DNA of 64,000 nt from Vibrio ishigakensis (lineage in GTDB: Bacteria > Pseudomonadota > Gammaproteobacteria > Enterobacterales > Vibrionaceae), in NCBI RefSeq assembly GCF_024347675.1, contig NZ_AP024882.1:186001-250000 (forward strand), given 5' to 3'. This document shows positions 43,783 through 53,043 of the stretch, piece after piece. A model generated the notes under the pieces. That model saw only the letters and a program-made list of their open reading frames with translations, was not told the DNA's origin and searched no databases. How positions within the stretch are numbered: position 1 is the first letter of the stretch; every line of letters begins with the position of its first letter. Position numbers and translations under genes: made by a program.

Positions 43783-46700
43783 TTACTGCTGAACCACTCG
43801 AAGCGTCTTCACCTCAAACGGCGTAAACACAAGCTCAACCTTGCCTTCACTGGCATCAAGTAACGCTGTCAACTCCTCCATCATATTGACTTCACTCACC
43901 TCAGAACCGAAGTAGCTCACATCAACAGACGCCGTTTGCTTTTCACCATGCGTTTCAAACAAGCGAACAATAATCCCTTTGCCATCTTCAGCAGGCTTCA
44001 AGGTTTCAATCACCACAGCGCTGTTGTCGCAATTCACAACCTGAGTGCTGGATAACAGTGAACCTTGCTTAACCGCAATAGGCGCTGCTACTAGATCTCT
44101 TAGCGCATAACCCTGCTCTACCACACCACCCTGTTTGTAATCGCCAGCGTGGGTGAAGATAGAATAACTAAAGCTGTGCTCACCAATGTCACCAAAGTTG
44201 TTCTCGGTGAAGTCAGCATCTTGCGGGTGACCAAACTCAGAGCCCGGTTTTTTCTGCGAGCGTAGCAAGGTGATCTCAAGCTCTTGGTCTTTTACGCGGT
44301 AGCCATACTTGGCGTCCGCCATTATCGCAATACCTTGCTCACCATCACTCACATCCACCCAGCGGTGTGCGGGAATCTCATCCTTGGCCATGGCAAAGCT
44401 ATCGTCGCTATGGGTTGGTCTATCGATAACGCCAAACTGGATATTGCACTGCGCATCCCTTGCCTCGACCGTGATTGGGAAGTTTGCCTTGAGCGATACA
44501 TCCTGTTCTTGCCAATCGACATGGGTATTAAAATCAATGCGACTGCTGCCTTCAAGGATACAGATCTCTTGAGTGAGCATAGAATCGCCATAGCGATATA
44601 CCTGCTTGACCACAGCGTTCGGTCCACGGGTAAAAGCACTGGTTTCCACAAGCTCAAGGGAAGATGACTCTCCGTTTCTGTAGTCATCAGCAAAGTCCCA
44701 CGCGGCATATTGAGTGGCGCGTTCTTTGTAGGCCGTCAAAAGATTAGCCATAGGTTTAGAGATGAATTCTCGATTCAGCTCCTTATTGAACACTGAGACT
44801 ATCTGCCCAGCTCTGTTGAACTCCACCTTCAATTGGCTATTTTCAAGGCACAGTGGCGATGCGCTTGGCGCAATAAACTCGGCGCTGTTTGGTTCAATCA
44901 CTTTATAACCCATAGCTGGCACACAAACCTGTTGCCAGTTGCCTTCGAGCTCCAGCCACTGATTGCGTGAGAATGGCGACAGATTGTAAAGCATATAAGG
45001 CTTTGCAAAAGATGAGGTATTGATGCCTGCTTCAAGCTTAGCTTTTTGCAGGTCAATCAGCTCTTTAGCTTTGGTGGTTAATCTAACGTAATCCACCTCT
45101 GCTTCCTGATAGACCCGTACGATCGAAGAGCCCGGCAGAATATCGTGGAATTGCAGGGTTAATGTATCTTTCCAAAGGCTATCCAACTCAGATTTGATAC
45201 TAAAATCGCCATTGATAGTCATCAAGGACTCCAACTGTCCAAGCAGAAACTCCATATCACGATTGCCCTGCTTGGTGCGAGATTCGGTAGTAAAACAGCC
45301 TTGGTGCGCCTCGAAATAGAGCTCGCCCTGCATGACGGGTAACTTGTCTCGGTAGCTATCTACCCTCTCAAAGAACGCATTAACACGGCCGTTTTTAGCT
45401 TGAGGCAAACCGTCGAGATTTTGAATACGCTGAAAACGCTCAATATGCTCTTCGGCAGGACCACCGCCGCCATCTCCGACACCATAAACCATCAAGGCTT
45501 CTGGGCAGATCTCTTTCTCTTTATAGTTGGCTTCAAGCTTAAGTGAAGAAGTCGCGCGAGCACGGCTATCATAGGTGTCTTCAGGGAAGTTGTGCATGAT
45601 GACCTCTGAGCCATCTAACCCCTGCCAGCGGAACATATGGTGTGGAAAAGGGTTCACCTTATTCTGAGACAGCTTTTGCGAGGCAATATATTTAACCCCA
45701 GATTTAGCCAAGATCTGTGGCAGTGCTGCGGTAAAGCCAAATACATCCGGCTCCCACAGATAATCAACGCTCTGCCCGAAATGCTGCTCAGTAAATTTGC
45801 GACCGTACATGATCTGACGGATCAGAGACTCACCACTGACTAGATTCAAATCTGATTCCACCCAAAAGCAGCCTTGAAGCTCAAAGCGCCCCTGCTTAAC
45901 TTGATGTTGGATCTGCTTAAACAGTTGTGGATGGTCTTCCTTCACCCACTCAAACAGCTGATACTGGCTCGCTCCAAACAGATAATCCGGGTACTTTTCA
46001 AGATTAGCCACAGCGGTGGTAAAGGTGCGCATCGCCTTACGTCTGCCCTCTCTGAGCGGCCACATCCACGCAAGATCCAAATGCGCATGCCCGGTAGCGG
46101 TAATATCTACGCTGCCTTGTCTAGCCGGTTCATCATAAACCTCTGAGAGAATGGCCCGGCACTGCTCTATTTCATCTTTTGAGTATTCAACCAAGGTTTG
46201 GTCGACACGTTGCATAAGCTGAATAAAGCGCTCAAAGCGAGCGTCATTATTCTCTAAAGTCAGACTTTGAGTGGCCTGCGCACCTTTAGGCTGATGAGAA
46301 ACAAAGCCTTCATCCCCCTTAATCCAATCAATCAAAACTTCGAGGTCATAATAGAGTGCTTTGAGCTCACTATTACAGGATCCAAGATGCGCATCGGTAA
46401 TAATACCGCCGTTTTGTACGTAACCAAACAGGTCGTTACAACCCGCATCTACCCACATCTCAAACTTATCGCCCGCCATTTGATCCAGTTCAACCACCCA
46501 CTTACCTGGTTTATCTGGCGGGATACCATAAGAAGACATCTTGTTGGTGATGCCACGAACTGGATTGCCTAGGCTATCAAACACTAGACCCTCTCCACCT
46601 ACATCCACCATAAGCACTAGCTCATCTTGATATGCTGGCACCGGGCCCGAGAGCTTAAACCACGCACAATCAAACAGACCACCCCAGCTATCACCTATGG

Positions 46701-46854
46701 TGAGTTCTCGATATTCTCCTTGAGCTTTATCGGTAAACGAGAGCGGTTCTTTAGAGAGCCACCCCTCTATCTTCAGCTCTGTGAGCGGCTGATAGATTTG
46801 GTGCCCGACCCTGTTTAGGAGCGCTGTAATATTATCTGGTACAGAAATCGACAT
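43783..46854 (-). CDS. GH38 alpha-mannosidase
   Basis: 1023 residues, no signal peptide, so cytoplasmic. The GH38 catalytic domain starts near residue 250 with GHAHLDLAWMWPLREG (zinc-binding His and Asp). WEPDVFGFTAALPQIL holds the catalytic nucleophile Asp, and QFHDILPGSSI is the middle-domain motif with the last zinc His. A C-terminal beta-domain follows. Family members hydrolyse alpha-mannosides. It is the last gene of the TrmB-esterase-SemiSWEET-GH38 run, starting 4 bases after the SemiSWEET stop. Confidence 0.93.
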   Translation of the reverse strand: MSISVPDNITALLNRVGHQIYQPLTELKIEGWLSKEPLSFTDKAQGEYRELTIGDSWGGLFDCAWFKLSGPVPAYQDELVLMVDVGGEGLVFDSLGNPVRGITNKMSSYGIPPDKPGKWVVELDQMAGDKFEMWVDAGCNDLFGYVQNGGIITDAHLGSCNSELKALYYDLEVLIDWIKGDEGFVSHQPKGAQATQSLTLENNDARFERFIQLMQRVDQTLVEYSKDEIEQCRAILSEVYDEPARQGSVDITATGHAHLDLAWMWPLREGRRKAMRTFTTAVANLEKYPDYLFGASQYQLFEWVKEDHPQLFKQIQHQVKQGRFELQGCFWVESDLNLVSGESLIRQIMYGRKFTEQHFGQSVDYLWEPDVFGFTAALPQILAKSGVKYIASQKLSQNKVNPFPHHMFRWQGLDGSEVIMHNFPEDTYDSRARATSSLKLEANYKEKEICPEALMVYGVGDGGGGPAEEHIERFQRIQNLDGLPQAKNGRVNAFFERVDSYRDKLPVMQGELYFEAHQGCFTTESRTKQGNRDMEFLLGQLESLMTINGDFSIKSELDSLWKDTLTLQFHDILPGSSIVRVYQEAEVDYVRLTTKAKELIDLQKAKLEAGINTSSFAKPYMLYNLSPFSRNQWLELEGNWQQVCVPAMGYKVIEPNSAEFIAPSASPLCLENSQLKVEFNRAGQIVSVFNKELNREFISKPMANLLTAYKERATQYAAWDFADDYRNGESSSLELVETSAFTRGPNAVVKQVYRYGDSMLTQEICILEGSSRIDFNTHVDWQEQDVSLKANFPITVEARDAQCNIQFGVIDRPTHSDDSFAMAKDEIPAHRWVDVSDGEQGIAIMADAKYGYRVKDQELEITLLRSQKKPGSEFGHPQDADFTENNFGDIGEHSFSYSIFTHAGDYKQGGVVEQGYALRDLVAAPIAVKQGSLLSSTQVVNCDNSAVVIETLKPAEDGKGIIVRLFETHGEKQTASVDVSYFGSEVSEVNMMEELTALLDASEGKVELVFTPFEVKTLRVVQQ

Positions 46855-46858
46855 AAGA

Positions 46859-47140
46859 TTACTCCTTACACAAAGCTGGCTTTTTCAGGGTGTGTTTTAT
46901 CTTGATGATCCAGATGATGCTTGCCAGCAATAAGGTAATGGCATTGGCGAGCATCACAGGAATGTCAGAAACGATGTAGCCATAGGTCATCCACAAGAAG
47001 ACACCCATAATAAAGATGGTGTACATACCAAGGGAAATAGACGAGGTATCTTTGGTTTTAAGAATATGGATAACTTGGGGAATAAAAGCGCAGGTGGTAC
47101 AAGTGGCCGCAATATATCCGAGGACAATTTCGTTAATCAT
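46859..47140 (-). CDS. SemiSWEET-type sugar transporter
   Basis: About 93 residues with three predicted membrane helices and the PQ motif in FIPQVIHILKTKDTSSISLGMY. This is the half-size SWEET (MtN3/PQ-loop) architecture that dimerises to pass mono- or disaccharides. The frame runs upstream to 47194, but ATG 47140 has GGAG eight bases upstream and begins the first helix directly (MINEIVLGYIAA). It lies between the esterase and mannosidase genes, consistent with sugar movement in this pathway. Confidence 0.87.
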   Translation of the reverse strand: MINEIVLGYIAATCTTCAFIPQVIHILKTKDTSSISLGMYTIFIMGVFLWMTYGYIVSDIPVMLANAITLLLASIIWIIKIKHTLKKPALCKE

Positions 47141-47219
47141 TTCATTTTCTCCAGGCGTCAGAAAATAGAGCCACCCTGCTGGAGAATGGCTCAAATTATA
47201 AAAGTGTTTAATTTAGAAA

Positions 47220-48041
47220 TTATTTAAAGAAGAAGCTCAGCATCTCAGGGTAGCGCTTGGCCCAAGCGGACTCGGTGTGTTGCGCTCCCTCATCAACAAT
47301 ATATTTAAGGTCGATGTTAGCCTTGGTTTCTAATAAAGCGTTGGCCTCATTAGAGCCATCAAGATAGATCTTCTCAAAACCGATACCACGACCACTGCTC
47401 TCTTGTGTGCCCATATCCATGTAGACCTGAATCTCTTGTTCAAGCTCAGTGGCTTGCAGGTAGTCAAACATGGCCGGCTTGTTGAACCAAAAGGCTGGAG
47501 AGAAAACCCCCGCTTTAGAAAACACATCCGGGCGCTGCATGATGCCGAACAAGCTAATAAAGCCACCCATAGAGCTACCCGCGATTACGGTATTGTCGCG
47601 CTCGGACTTAGTGCGGTAGGTTTGATCGATATAAGGCTTAAGGGTATCGGTAATAAACTCGATATAGCGAGCGCCATCGCCCCCGCTCTGATACACAAGA
47701 GGATCCCAATCCGACAAGATAAAATCTTGGTCCATCTTCCATGGTGAGTATTCATACATACGACATAGGCCATCAAACTCAGAGCCGTTGTCGATACCCA
47801 CAACAATAACGCCATCTTTGCCTTCAAAGAAGCTGTCTACATTGCGCGGGATCTCCCAGGTATCGCCACCATAAGAGATAGATGAATCAAATAGATTCTG
47901 ACCGTCATGCATATACACCACTGGGTAGTGGCTGTCAGAGTTGTGATAATCCTTCGGCAGATAAACGCGAATGGTTCTGGTGCGCCCCAACTGAGGCAGT
48001 TCAAAATTATCAATAACTAGGTAACGGTCTTTATCTAGCAT
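47220..48041 (-). CDS. Alpha/beta-hydrolase esterase (esterase D/IroE-like)
   Basis: 273 residues, no signal peptide. The N-terminal strand pattern TRTIRVYLPKDY and PVVYMHDGQNLFD, the nucleophile elbow IAGSSMGGFISL (Ser at about residue 148) and a C-terminal His in GAQHTESAW fit the putative-esterase family (PF00756). Members deacylate sugars, glutathione conjugates or siderophores. Here, next to a regulator and two sugar genes, removal of acyl groups from an imported oligosaccharide is likely. It starts 8 bases after the regulator stop. Confidence 0.85.
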   Translation of the reverse strand: MLDKDRYLVIDNFELPQLGRTRTIRVYLPKDYHNSDSHYPVVYMHDGQNLFDSSISYGGDTWEIPRNVDSFFEGKDGVIVVGIDNGSEFDGLCRMYEYSPWKMDQDFILSDWDPLVYQSGGDGARYIEFITDTLKPYIDQTYRTKSERDNTVIAGSSMGGFISLFGIMQRPDVFSKAGVFSPAFWFNKPAMFDYLQATELEQEIQVYMDMGTQESSGRGIGFEKIYLDGSNEANALLETKANIDLKYIVDEGAQHTESAWAKRYPEMLSFFFK

Positions 48042-48049
48042 GTCAGGTC

Positions 48050-48877
48050 CTATTTGTTGGACATCTTCTTCTCTTCATCCAGAACCATTTCGTTGGTCTG
48101 TTCATGAATCGTATTGATGCGGATTGGCTCTATCGCGGAGTTCTTCTCGTACTCGGTCAGATAGATGTCGTTATGAATATGTTCTGCGGTCATCTTCACC
48201 ATCAAGCGGTTGTTGGTATACAAGCCCTTGGTCTCTTCTCGATGAGAGAAGATAAGCGCCAAAGACATGTCCACCACCAGCATAAAGCGATGAGATGGGT
48301 ATAGGGTTTCTTCAATGTTGTGGCGCGAGAAAGACTCCATCTTTTCATGGGGTTTTTCGATGCGGTTGAACGAAAAGCCGATAACGCGCACGCCACGCTC
48401 GATGGCATCGCAGATCTCTTCTTTGAAGATGTTCAATCTGAAGTCTGAGTTCATATAGATCTCAACTTCAGCCTGATTAATCAGCTCTTTCGCCTTCTGT
48501 ACCACGTTGTCATAACCAGTGAGGTTATAAACAAATTCTTTCTCTTCCTGGAGCATCATCTTGGAGAGCTCTTTTTTCAGGAAGCCAATATTTTCAACCG
48601 TCTTCTTTTCGATCTGGCTAAATATCAAATCTGGAGACTTGGCCTCGTATTCTTTAGTGTCACCATCGGACATAAAGATATAACCATTGTTATAAAGGTT
48701 ATCGATCGAGGAGTAGACGGACGAGCGGGATAATGAAATTTCCTTGGCGATTTTATAGCCACTCGCTCGGCCGTTCTTGAGTAGATTGATATACACAAGC
48801 GCGTCTGTTTTGGTAAACCCAAAGTCCATTAGCTTTGTCACAAGATCTGGCACGGTTTGTCCTCTAAAACTATTCAC
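48050..48877 (-). CDS. TrmB-family sugar-responsive regulator
   Basis: 275 residues. The N-terminal winged helix (LMDFGFTKTDALVYINLLKNGRASGYKIAKEI, SRSSVYSSIDNLYNNGYI, about 12-75) is the TrmB HTH. It is followed by a coiled-coil dimerisation segment and a PLD-like sugar-binding C-terminal domain (EVEIYMNSDFRLN...). TrmB proteins repress or activate maltose/trehalose ABC systems. It is first in its operon and is the obvious candidate to bind the GTAGTA-N7-TACTAC palindromes found at the locus. Confidence 0.88.
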   Translation of the reverse strand: MNSFRGQTVPDLVTKLMDFGFTKTDALVYINLLKNGRASGYKIAKEISLSRSSVYSSIDNLYNNGYIFMSDGDTKEYEAKSPDLIFSQIEKKTVENIGFLKKELSKMMLQEEKEFVYNLTGYDNVVQKAKELINQAEVEIYMNSDFRLNIFKEEICDAIERGVRVIGFSFNRIEKPHEKMESFSRHNIEETLYPSHRFMLVVDMSLALIFSHREETKGLYTNNRLMVKMTAEHIHNDIYLTEYEKNSAIEPIRINTIHEQTNEMVLDEEKKMSNK

Positions 48878-49013
48878 AATCAGCCCTTTAGATTACCACT
48901 TAGTGCTGGGTGCGTCATGACGCCTAACCCATTGAATTCACACTTCACAATTATTCGATAATGATGCGGGCTCTAATAAACCTGCATAGGTATCGATTTT
49001 AAGGATTTAGGCT

Positions 49014-49045
49014 TGCTGCGCTCTTTACTCAGTGCACAGCAAGCG
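49014..49045 (-). terminator. Hairpin after the GH13 gene
   Basis: GCTTGCTG / CAGCAAGC stem with a long loop, just beyond the GH13 stop on the minus strand. The T-tract is poor, so it may be a stability element rather than a strong terminator. Confidence 0.45.
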
Positions 49046-49051
49046 ACTATT

Positions 49052-50827
49052 TTATTTACCTAAGATTTGATACCCGTATGGTGCAAGAGTCAGTTGTTGA
49101 CCGTTCACCTCTACCGATTTTTCTTGCTCTGAGTTATTCAGAACAAAAGTCAATCGGCCTCGTTGATACGCCACACAGCTGTCGTCTGCCACTTCGATCC
49201 AGTCGATAGACGCATCATTTAGCTCTGGATAGCCAAGGCGCATCTGGATCATCTCTTGAATGAAGGCTTTAAACTCAAGGTCTTGATTCTCTTCTTCCCA
49301 GATCATGCAGCGACGGTTTTGGTCGTAGGTCATGCCACGCTCGCCGGTCATACCGATCTCGCCACCGTAGTAGATACAAGGAGAACCTACTTGCGTGAAC
49401 ATAAACAGATAAGCCAGTTTTGCCTTGTCTTTATTCTCACCGCACAGGCTCATGATACGAGTGGTATCGTGACTATCTAGCAGGTTGAACATCGCCTTGT
49501 TCACGTTGCGTGGGTAAGACATATATGAACGGCTTACGTCATCAATGAAGCCTTGCTTGTTAGAAAGGTTCAGTGCAAAGAAGTCCGTTACCGCCTGAGT
49601 CATTGGGTAATTCATCAGTGAGTCATATTGCTCACCACGAAGCCACGCCATACCTTCATGCCAGATCTCACCTAGGATGTAGCAATCCGGCTTGATGCCT
49701 TTTACTACGCGGCGGAAGTCACGCCAGAACTCGTGGTCAACCTCATTGGCTACGTCCAAACGCCAGCCATCAATATCGAACTCTTCAACCCAGTGACGCG
49801 CTACATCTAGAAGATATGCACGACACTCTTCGTTCTCTGTGTTGAGCTTTGGCATCTCAAGTACGTTAGCGAAGGTCTCGTAGTTGAAGTTCCAAAAGTC
49901 CCACTCGCTCTTCGGCGTATCAGGGTAAACAGGGAACTCGTTGATCCAGAACCAGTCCGCATACTTAGACTCTTTGCCCTTCTCTACCACGTCTAGCCAT
50001 AGGGGAGATTGGTCACCGATGTGGTTGAATACTGCATCCAGCATCACCTTCATACCGCGCTTATGCGCCTCTTTGACTAGCGCCTTAAACGCTTCATTGC
50101 CACCGAAGTGTGGGTCTACATTGTAGTAATCCACAGTGTCATATTTGTGGTTAGCATTCGCGGTAAAGATTGGGCAGAAGTAAAGGCCGTTTACACCTAG
50201 GTCTTGCAGATAATCTAGCTTATCGATCACGCCCCATAGGTCACCGCCCATAAAGTTGAATGGGTCAGGGTCAGTGCCCCAAGGCTGAACCCCTTCTGGA
50301 GAGATCTCAGGACGACCGTTAGCAAAACGCTCAGGGAAGATCTGATACCAAACCGTCTTTTCTACCCACTTTGGCGTGTCTAGCACGTCACGTGGATTCA
50401 GATAAGGGAAGCAGAAGAAGTTACTGATGTTGCTGCACTCAGCCTCAGCTACTTTAGGGTCGCGGATATCCACAATACGCTTCTCGCCATAGATAATCTT
50501 CTCACCATCTTTACCCTCTAGGATGAAACCATAACGGGTACGACGCTTAGGTGGAGCGAACTCAGCGAACCAATGGTCGTGATGCTCAGTCTGACCTTCA
50601 AGCTCCATCTTCACCTCGTTGCCACCAACCCAGCCGTGTGCTTCACTGCCGCCAAGGTTACCCCCGTCTAGGCCACCTTCAGCCCAGTGGTAAGGGTCAC
50701 CAATCCACAGTACCACGCGCTCAACTTCGTTTTTCGCGGTGCGCAGTCTCAGGTGTAAAGTCTCTGTATCGAAGGCGTAAGCATCCGCACTCTTTGGCGT
50801 GTGCGCAATAGAGCTCTTAGTAATCAT
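49052..50827 (-). CDS. GH13 neopullulanase / cyclomaltodextrinase
   Basis: 591 residues, no signal peptide, so it acts in the cytoplasm on imported oligosaccharides. An N-terminal CBM34-like beta domain (about 1-125) precedes the GH13 barrel: VMLDAVFNHIG, DGWRLDVANEVDHEFW with the nucleophile Asp, LGEIWHEG with the acid/base Glu and LLDSHDTTR with the third Asp. The order CBM34 plus TIM barrel fits the neopullulanase/cyclomaltodextrinase/maltogenic amylase group. It is last in the binding protein-MalF-MalG-GH13 operon, 69 bases after the permease. Confidence 0.93.
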   Translation of the reverse strand: MITKSSIAHTPKSADAYAFDTETLHLRLRTAKNEVERVVLWIGDPYHWAEGGLDGGNLGGSEAHGWVGGNEVKMELEGQTEHHDHWFAEFAPPKRRTRYGFILEGKDGEKIIYGEKRIVDIRDPKVAEAECSNISNFFCFPYLNPRDVLDTPKWVEKTVWYQIFPERFANGRPEISPEGVQPWGTDPDPFNFMGGDLWGVIDKLDYLQDLGVNGLYFCPIFTANANHKYDTVDYYNVDPHFGGNEAFKALVKEAHKRGMKVMLDAVFNHIGDQSPLWLDVVEKGKESKYADWFWINEFPVYPDTPKSEWDFWNFNYETFANVLEMPKLNTENEECRAYLLDVARHWVEEFDIDGWRLDVANEVDHEFWRDFRRVVKGIKPDCYILGEIWHEGMAWLRGEQYDSLMNYPMTQAVTDFFALNLSNKQGFIDDVSRSYMSYPRNVNKAMFNLLDSHDTTRIMSLCGENKDKAKLAYLFMFTQVGSPCIYYGGEIGMTGERGMTYDQNRRCMIWEEENQDLEFKAFIQEMIQMRLGYPELNDASIDWIEVADDSCVAYQRGRLTFVLNNSEQEKSVEVNGQQLTLAPYGYQILGK

Positions 50828-50896
50828 ATTATTGTGTTTCCTAAATCTTTATTTTTCGGCGGGAATAGGGCCAACAGACCCTATCTGCCATTTCAT

Positions 50897-51736
50897 TTAT
50901 TCTTTTACTGCGCCACTGACGAGGCCTTTTGCAATATGTTTTTGGGTTGCAACAAACAGCAAGGTAATAGGTACCGCGACTAAAAGTGCGCCTGCGGTAA
51001 ATAGAGTGAAGTTCTCCGCGGAATTTGAGCGAATCCAGCTAAAGATACCGATAGCTAGGGTCATCTTCTCTTCACTACGCAATATCAGCGTTGGCAATAT
51101 GAAGTCCATCCAAGGTGCGGTGAATGACATCAATGCCACAAACACCAAGATAGGTTTTGCCAATGGAAGTATGATCTCAAAGAAGATGGTCAGGTGACCC
51201 GCGCCGTCAATCTTAGCCGCCTCATCCAACGAGGTTGGGATAGCATCAAAGTAGCCCTTAACCAACCAAGATAGGAATGGCAGACTGCCGGTCACGTACA
51301 CCAGTAGCAGGCCCCAGTAGCTATCAATAAGGTTCAGCTTAGAGAGCAGAACATAGATAGCCGTCATGGATAGAAACGCAGGGAACATCTGCAGTACTAG
51401 GATGCTTAGCATTACATTACGCTTTCCGCGAAAACGGTAGCGAGAGAATGTATACGCCGTGATGGTCACCAAAACTAGCGAGATAAGCATGTTTGCCACC
51501 GCTAGATAAAACGTATTCTTATACCACTGAATATAAGGTGTATCGTTCAGCAGGGTACGGTAGTGGTCCAGAGTAAAGTCAAAACCGGTAAAGGTTGAGC
51601 TAAACAGGTTGGTACCTGGCTTAAACGAAGCCAGAACCGTCCAGATTACCGGAGCCAACACCGCAATCGCATTCAAAGACAAAAAGATATAGACGAATAC
51701 GGTACTAATTTTTAGAGGTTTCTTAGTCGTCGACAT
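50897..51736 (-). CDS. MalG-type ABC sugar permease
   Basis: A 279-residue inner-membrane permease with six helices, of the MalG/CUT1 family. The EAA loop, SLDEAAKIDGAGHLTIFFEIILPLAKP, which couples to the ATPase, lies at about residue 175. The N-terminal region is LSLNAIAVLAPVIWTVLASFKPGTNLF. It is encoded 2 bases after the MalF-type gene. The matching ATPase is on the other side of the locus at 56754. Confidence 0.93.
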   Translation of the reverse strand: MSTTKKPLKISTVFVYIFLSLNAIAVLAPVIWTVLASFKPGTNLFSSTFTGFDFTLDHYRTLLNDTPYIQWYKNTFYLAVANMLISLVLVTITAYTFSRYRFRGKRNVMLSILVLQMFPAFLSMTAIYVLLSKLNLIDSYWGLLLVYVTGSLPFLSWLVKGYFDAIPTSLDEAAKIDGAGHLTIFFEIILPLAKPILVFVALMSFTAPWMDFILPTLILRSEEKMTLAIGIFSWIRSNSAENFTLFTAGALLVAVPITLLFVATQKHIAKGLVSGAVKE

Positions 51737-51738
51737 AA

Positions 51739-53025
51739 TTACATACCTACATCTTCTTTGAATGACTTCATTCTTCTAAATTGCCAAATCGCAATCGTAG
51801 AAAGGAACAAGAAAATAACTATCGAGACAACCGCTGCAATATGGTACTGCTGGAAGTCTAGGGTCAGTTTATAGATCCAAGTGATCAAGATATCTGTGTG
51901 ACCCGCGAAGCGATAATCTGGATTGATCGGACCGCCTTCTGTCAGCAGATAGATGGCACCGAAGTTATTAAAGTTGTGTGCGAAGGTCATCACCAGAGAT
52001 GGAGCTAGCTGGTTTAGAACCATAGGCAGGGTAATTTCTTTAAACTGCTGGAACTTACTCGCGCCATCTACTTCAGCTGCCTCATATAGGTCTGCTGGAA
52101 TGTTTGTCAGAGCGCTCGAGATCATCAGCATGAAATAAGGAGCACTTGCCCACACGCTTACCAGAATCACCGTCACCTTGGCCGTAAATGGGTCAGATAA
52201 GAATGCAATCGACTCCAGTCCTAGGCCATTTAGCATATTGTTTACCGGGCCCACCCCGTTAAGCAGCAGTCGGAACACCAACAGGGTTACGAACGCTGGA
52301 ATCGCGTATGGCAGGATGAAGATAAGACGCCAAGCTTTCTTGAACTTGATATCTTTGTTCTCAACCGCAAGGGCTAGGATGAAACCAAAACCAAAGGTAA
52401 ATACCGTCGCACACACCGCCCAGATAACTGTCCAAGTCGCAACGCCAAAGAAGGTGCCAGACCAGATTTTCAGTTCAAACAGAGCGACAAAGTTCTTAAA
52501 GCCAACCCAATCCACTAGGCTTCTCGGCGGAATATGATTCGGCGCTGAGTAGTTAGTAAAGGCCACCATTACCGTGATAGCGATTGGCAATATGATGAAC
52601 AGCAATGCGGCAGCGGCCGCTGGTGTTAGCATCAAGAAGGCAAAGTTCTTCTCGTACATGCGAACCCATTGCTGTTTCAGGGTTAGCTGGCGCTGGTCAT
52701 CCAGAGTCTTAGCATCATTGACGTTTGCTCGGTAAACCAAGGCAAACAGTGCGACGATCAAGATGGCTACCACACCTTCTACCAACATAAAGATCGAGTT
52801 ATCACCTTGGATAATGTCGAAGCCCTTACGCGTCTGGGCAACCTCGCCCAAGGTAATCAATCCTTTAATGGCAGTGAACAGGTCTATCGCAAAGTAAATA
52901 AAGACAATCTGGATAAATAGAAAGGCAAAACCCTTCAGGTAAGCACCGCTTCTTAATTGACTCCCCCCCATAATGAGCAGGGAGAGAGGCGCGCTAGGCG
53001 CCTCGTTCTTAGCAGTTAATTGCAT
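51739..53025 (-). CDS. MalF-type ABC sugar permease with N-terminal extension
   Basis: 428 residues. The first ~130 residues carry extra membrane segments (SQLRSGAYLKGFAFLFIQIVFIYF and LVEGVVAILIVALFALVY). The C-terminal part has the six-helix CUT1 permease with the EAA loop LYEAAEVDGASKFQQFKEITLPM. The extension resembles MdxF/GanP-type permeases of maltodextrin and galactan systems rather than E. coli MalF with its large periplasmic loop. It starts 18 bases after the binding-protein gene. Confidence 0.92.
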   Translation of the reverse strand: MQLTAKNEAPSAPLSLLIMGGSQLRSGAYLKGFAFLFIQIVFIYFAIDLFTAIKGLITLGEVAQTRKGFDIIQGDNSIFMLVEGVVAILIVALFALVYRANVNDAKTLDDQRQLTLKQQWVRMYEKNFAFLMLTPAAAAALLFIILPIAITVMVAFTNYSAPNHIPPRSLVDWVGFKNFVALFELKIWSGTFFGVATWTVIWAVCATVFTFGFGFILALAVENKDIKFKKAWRLIFILPYAIPAFVTLLVFRLLLNGVGPVNNMLNGLGLESIAFLSDPFTAKVTVILVSVWASAPYFMLMISSALTNIPADLYEAAEVDGASKFQQFKEITLPMVLNQLAPSLVMTFAHNFNNFGAIYLLTEGGPINPDYRFAGHTDILITWIYKLTLDFQQYHIAAVVSIVIFLFLSTIAIWQFRRMKSFKEDVGM

Positions 53026-53043
53026 AGGGAATAATCCAAATAA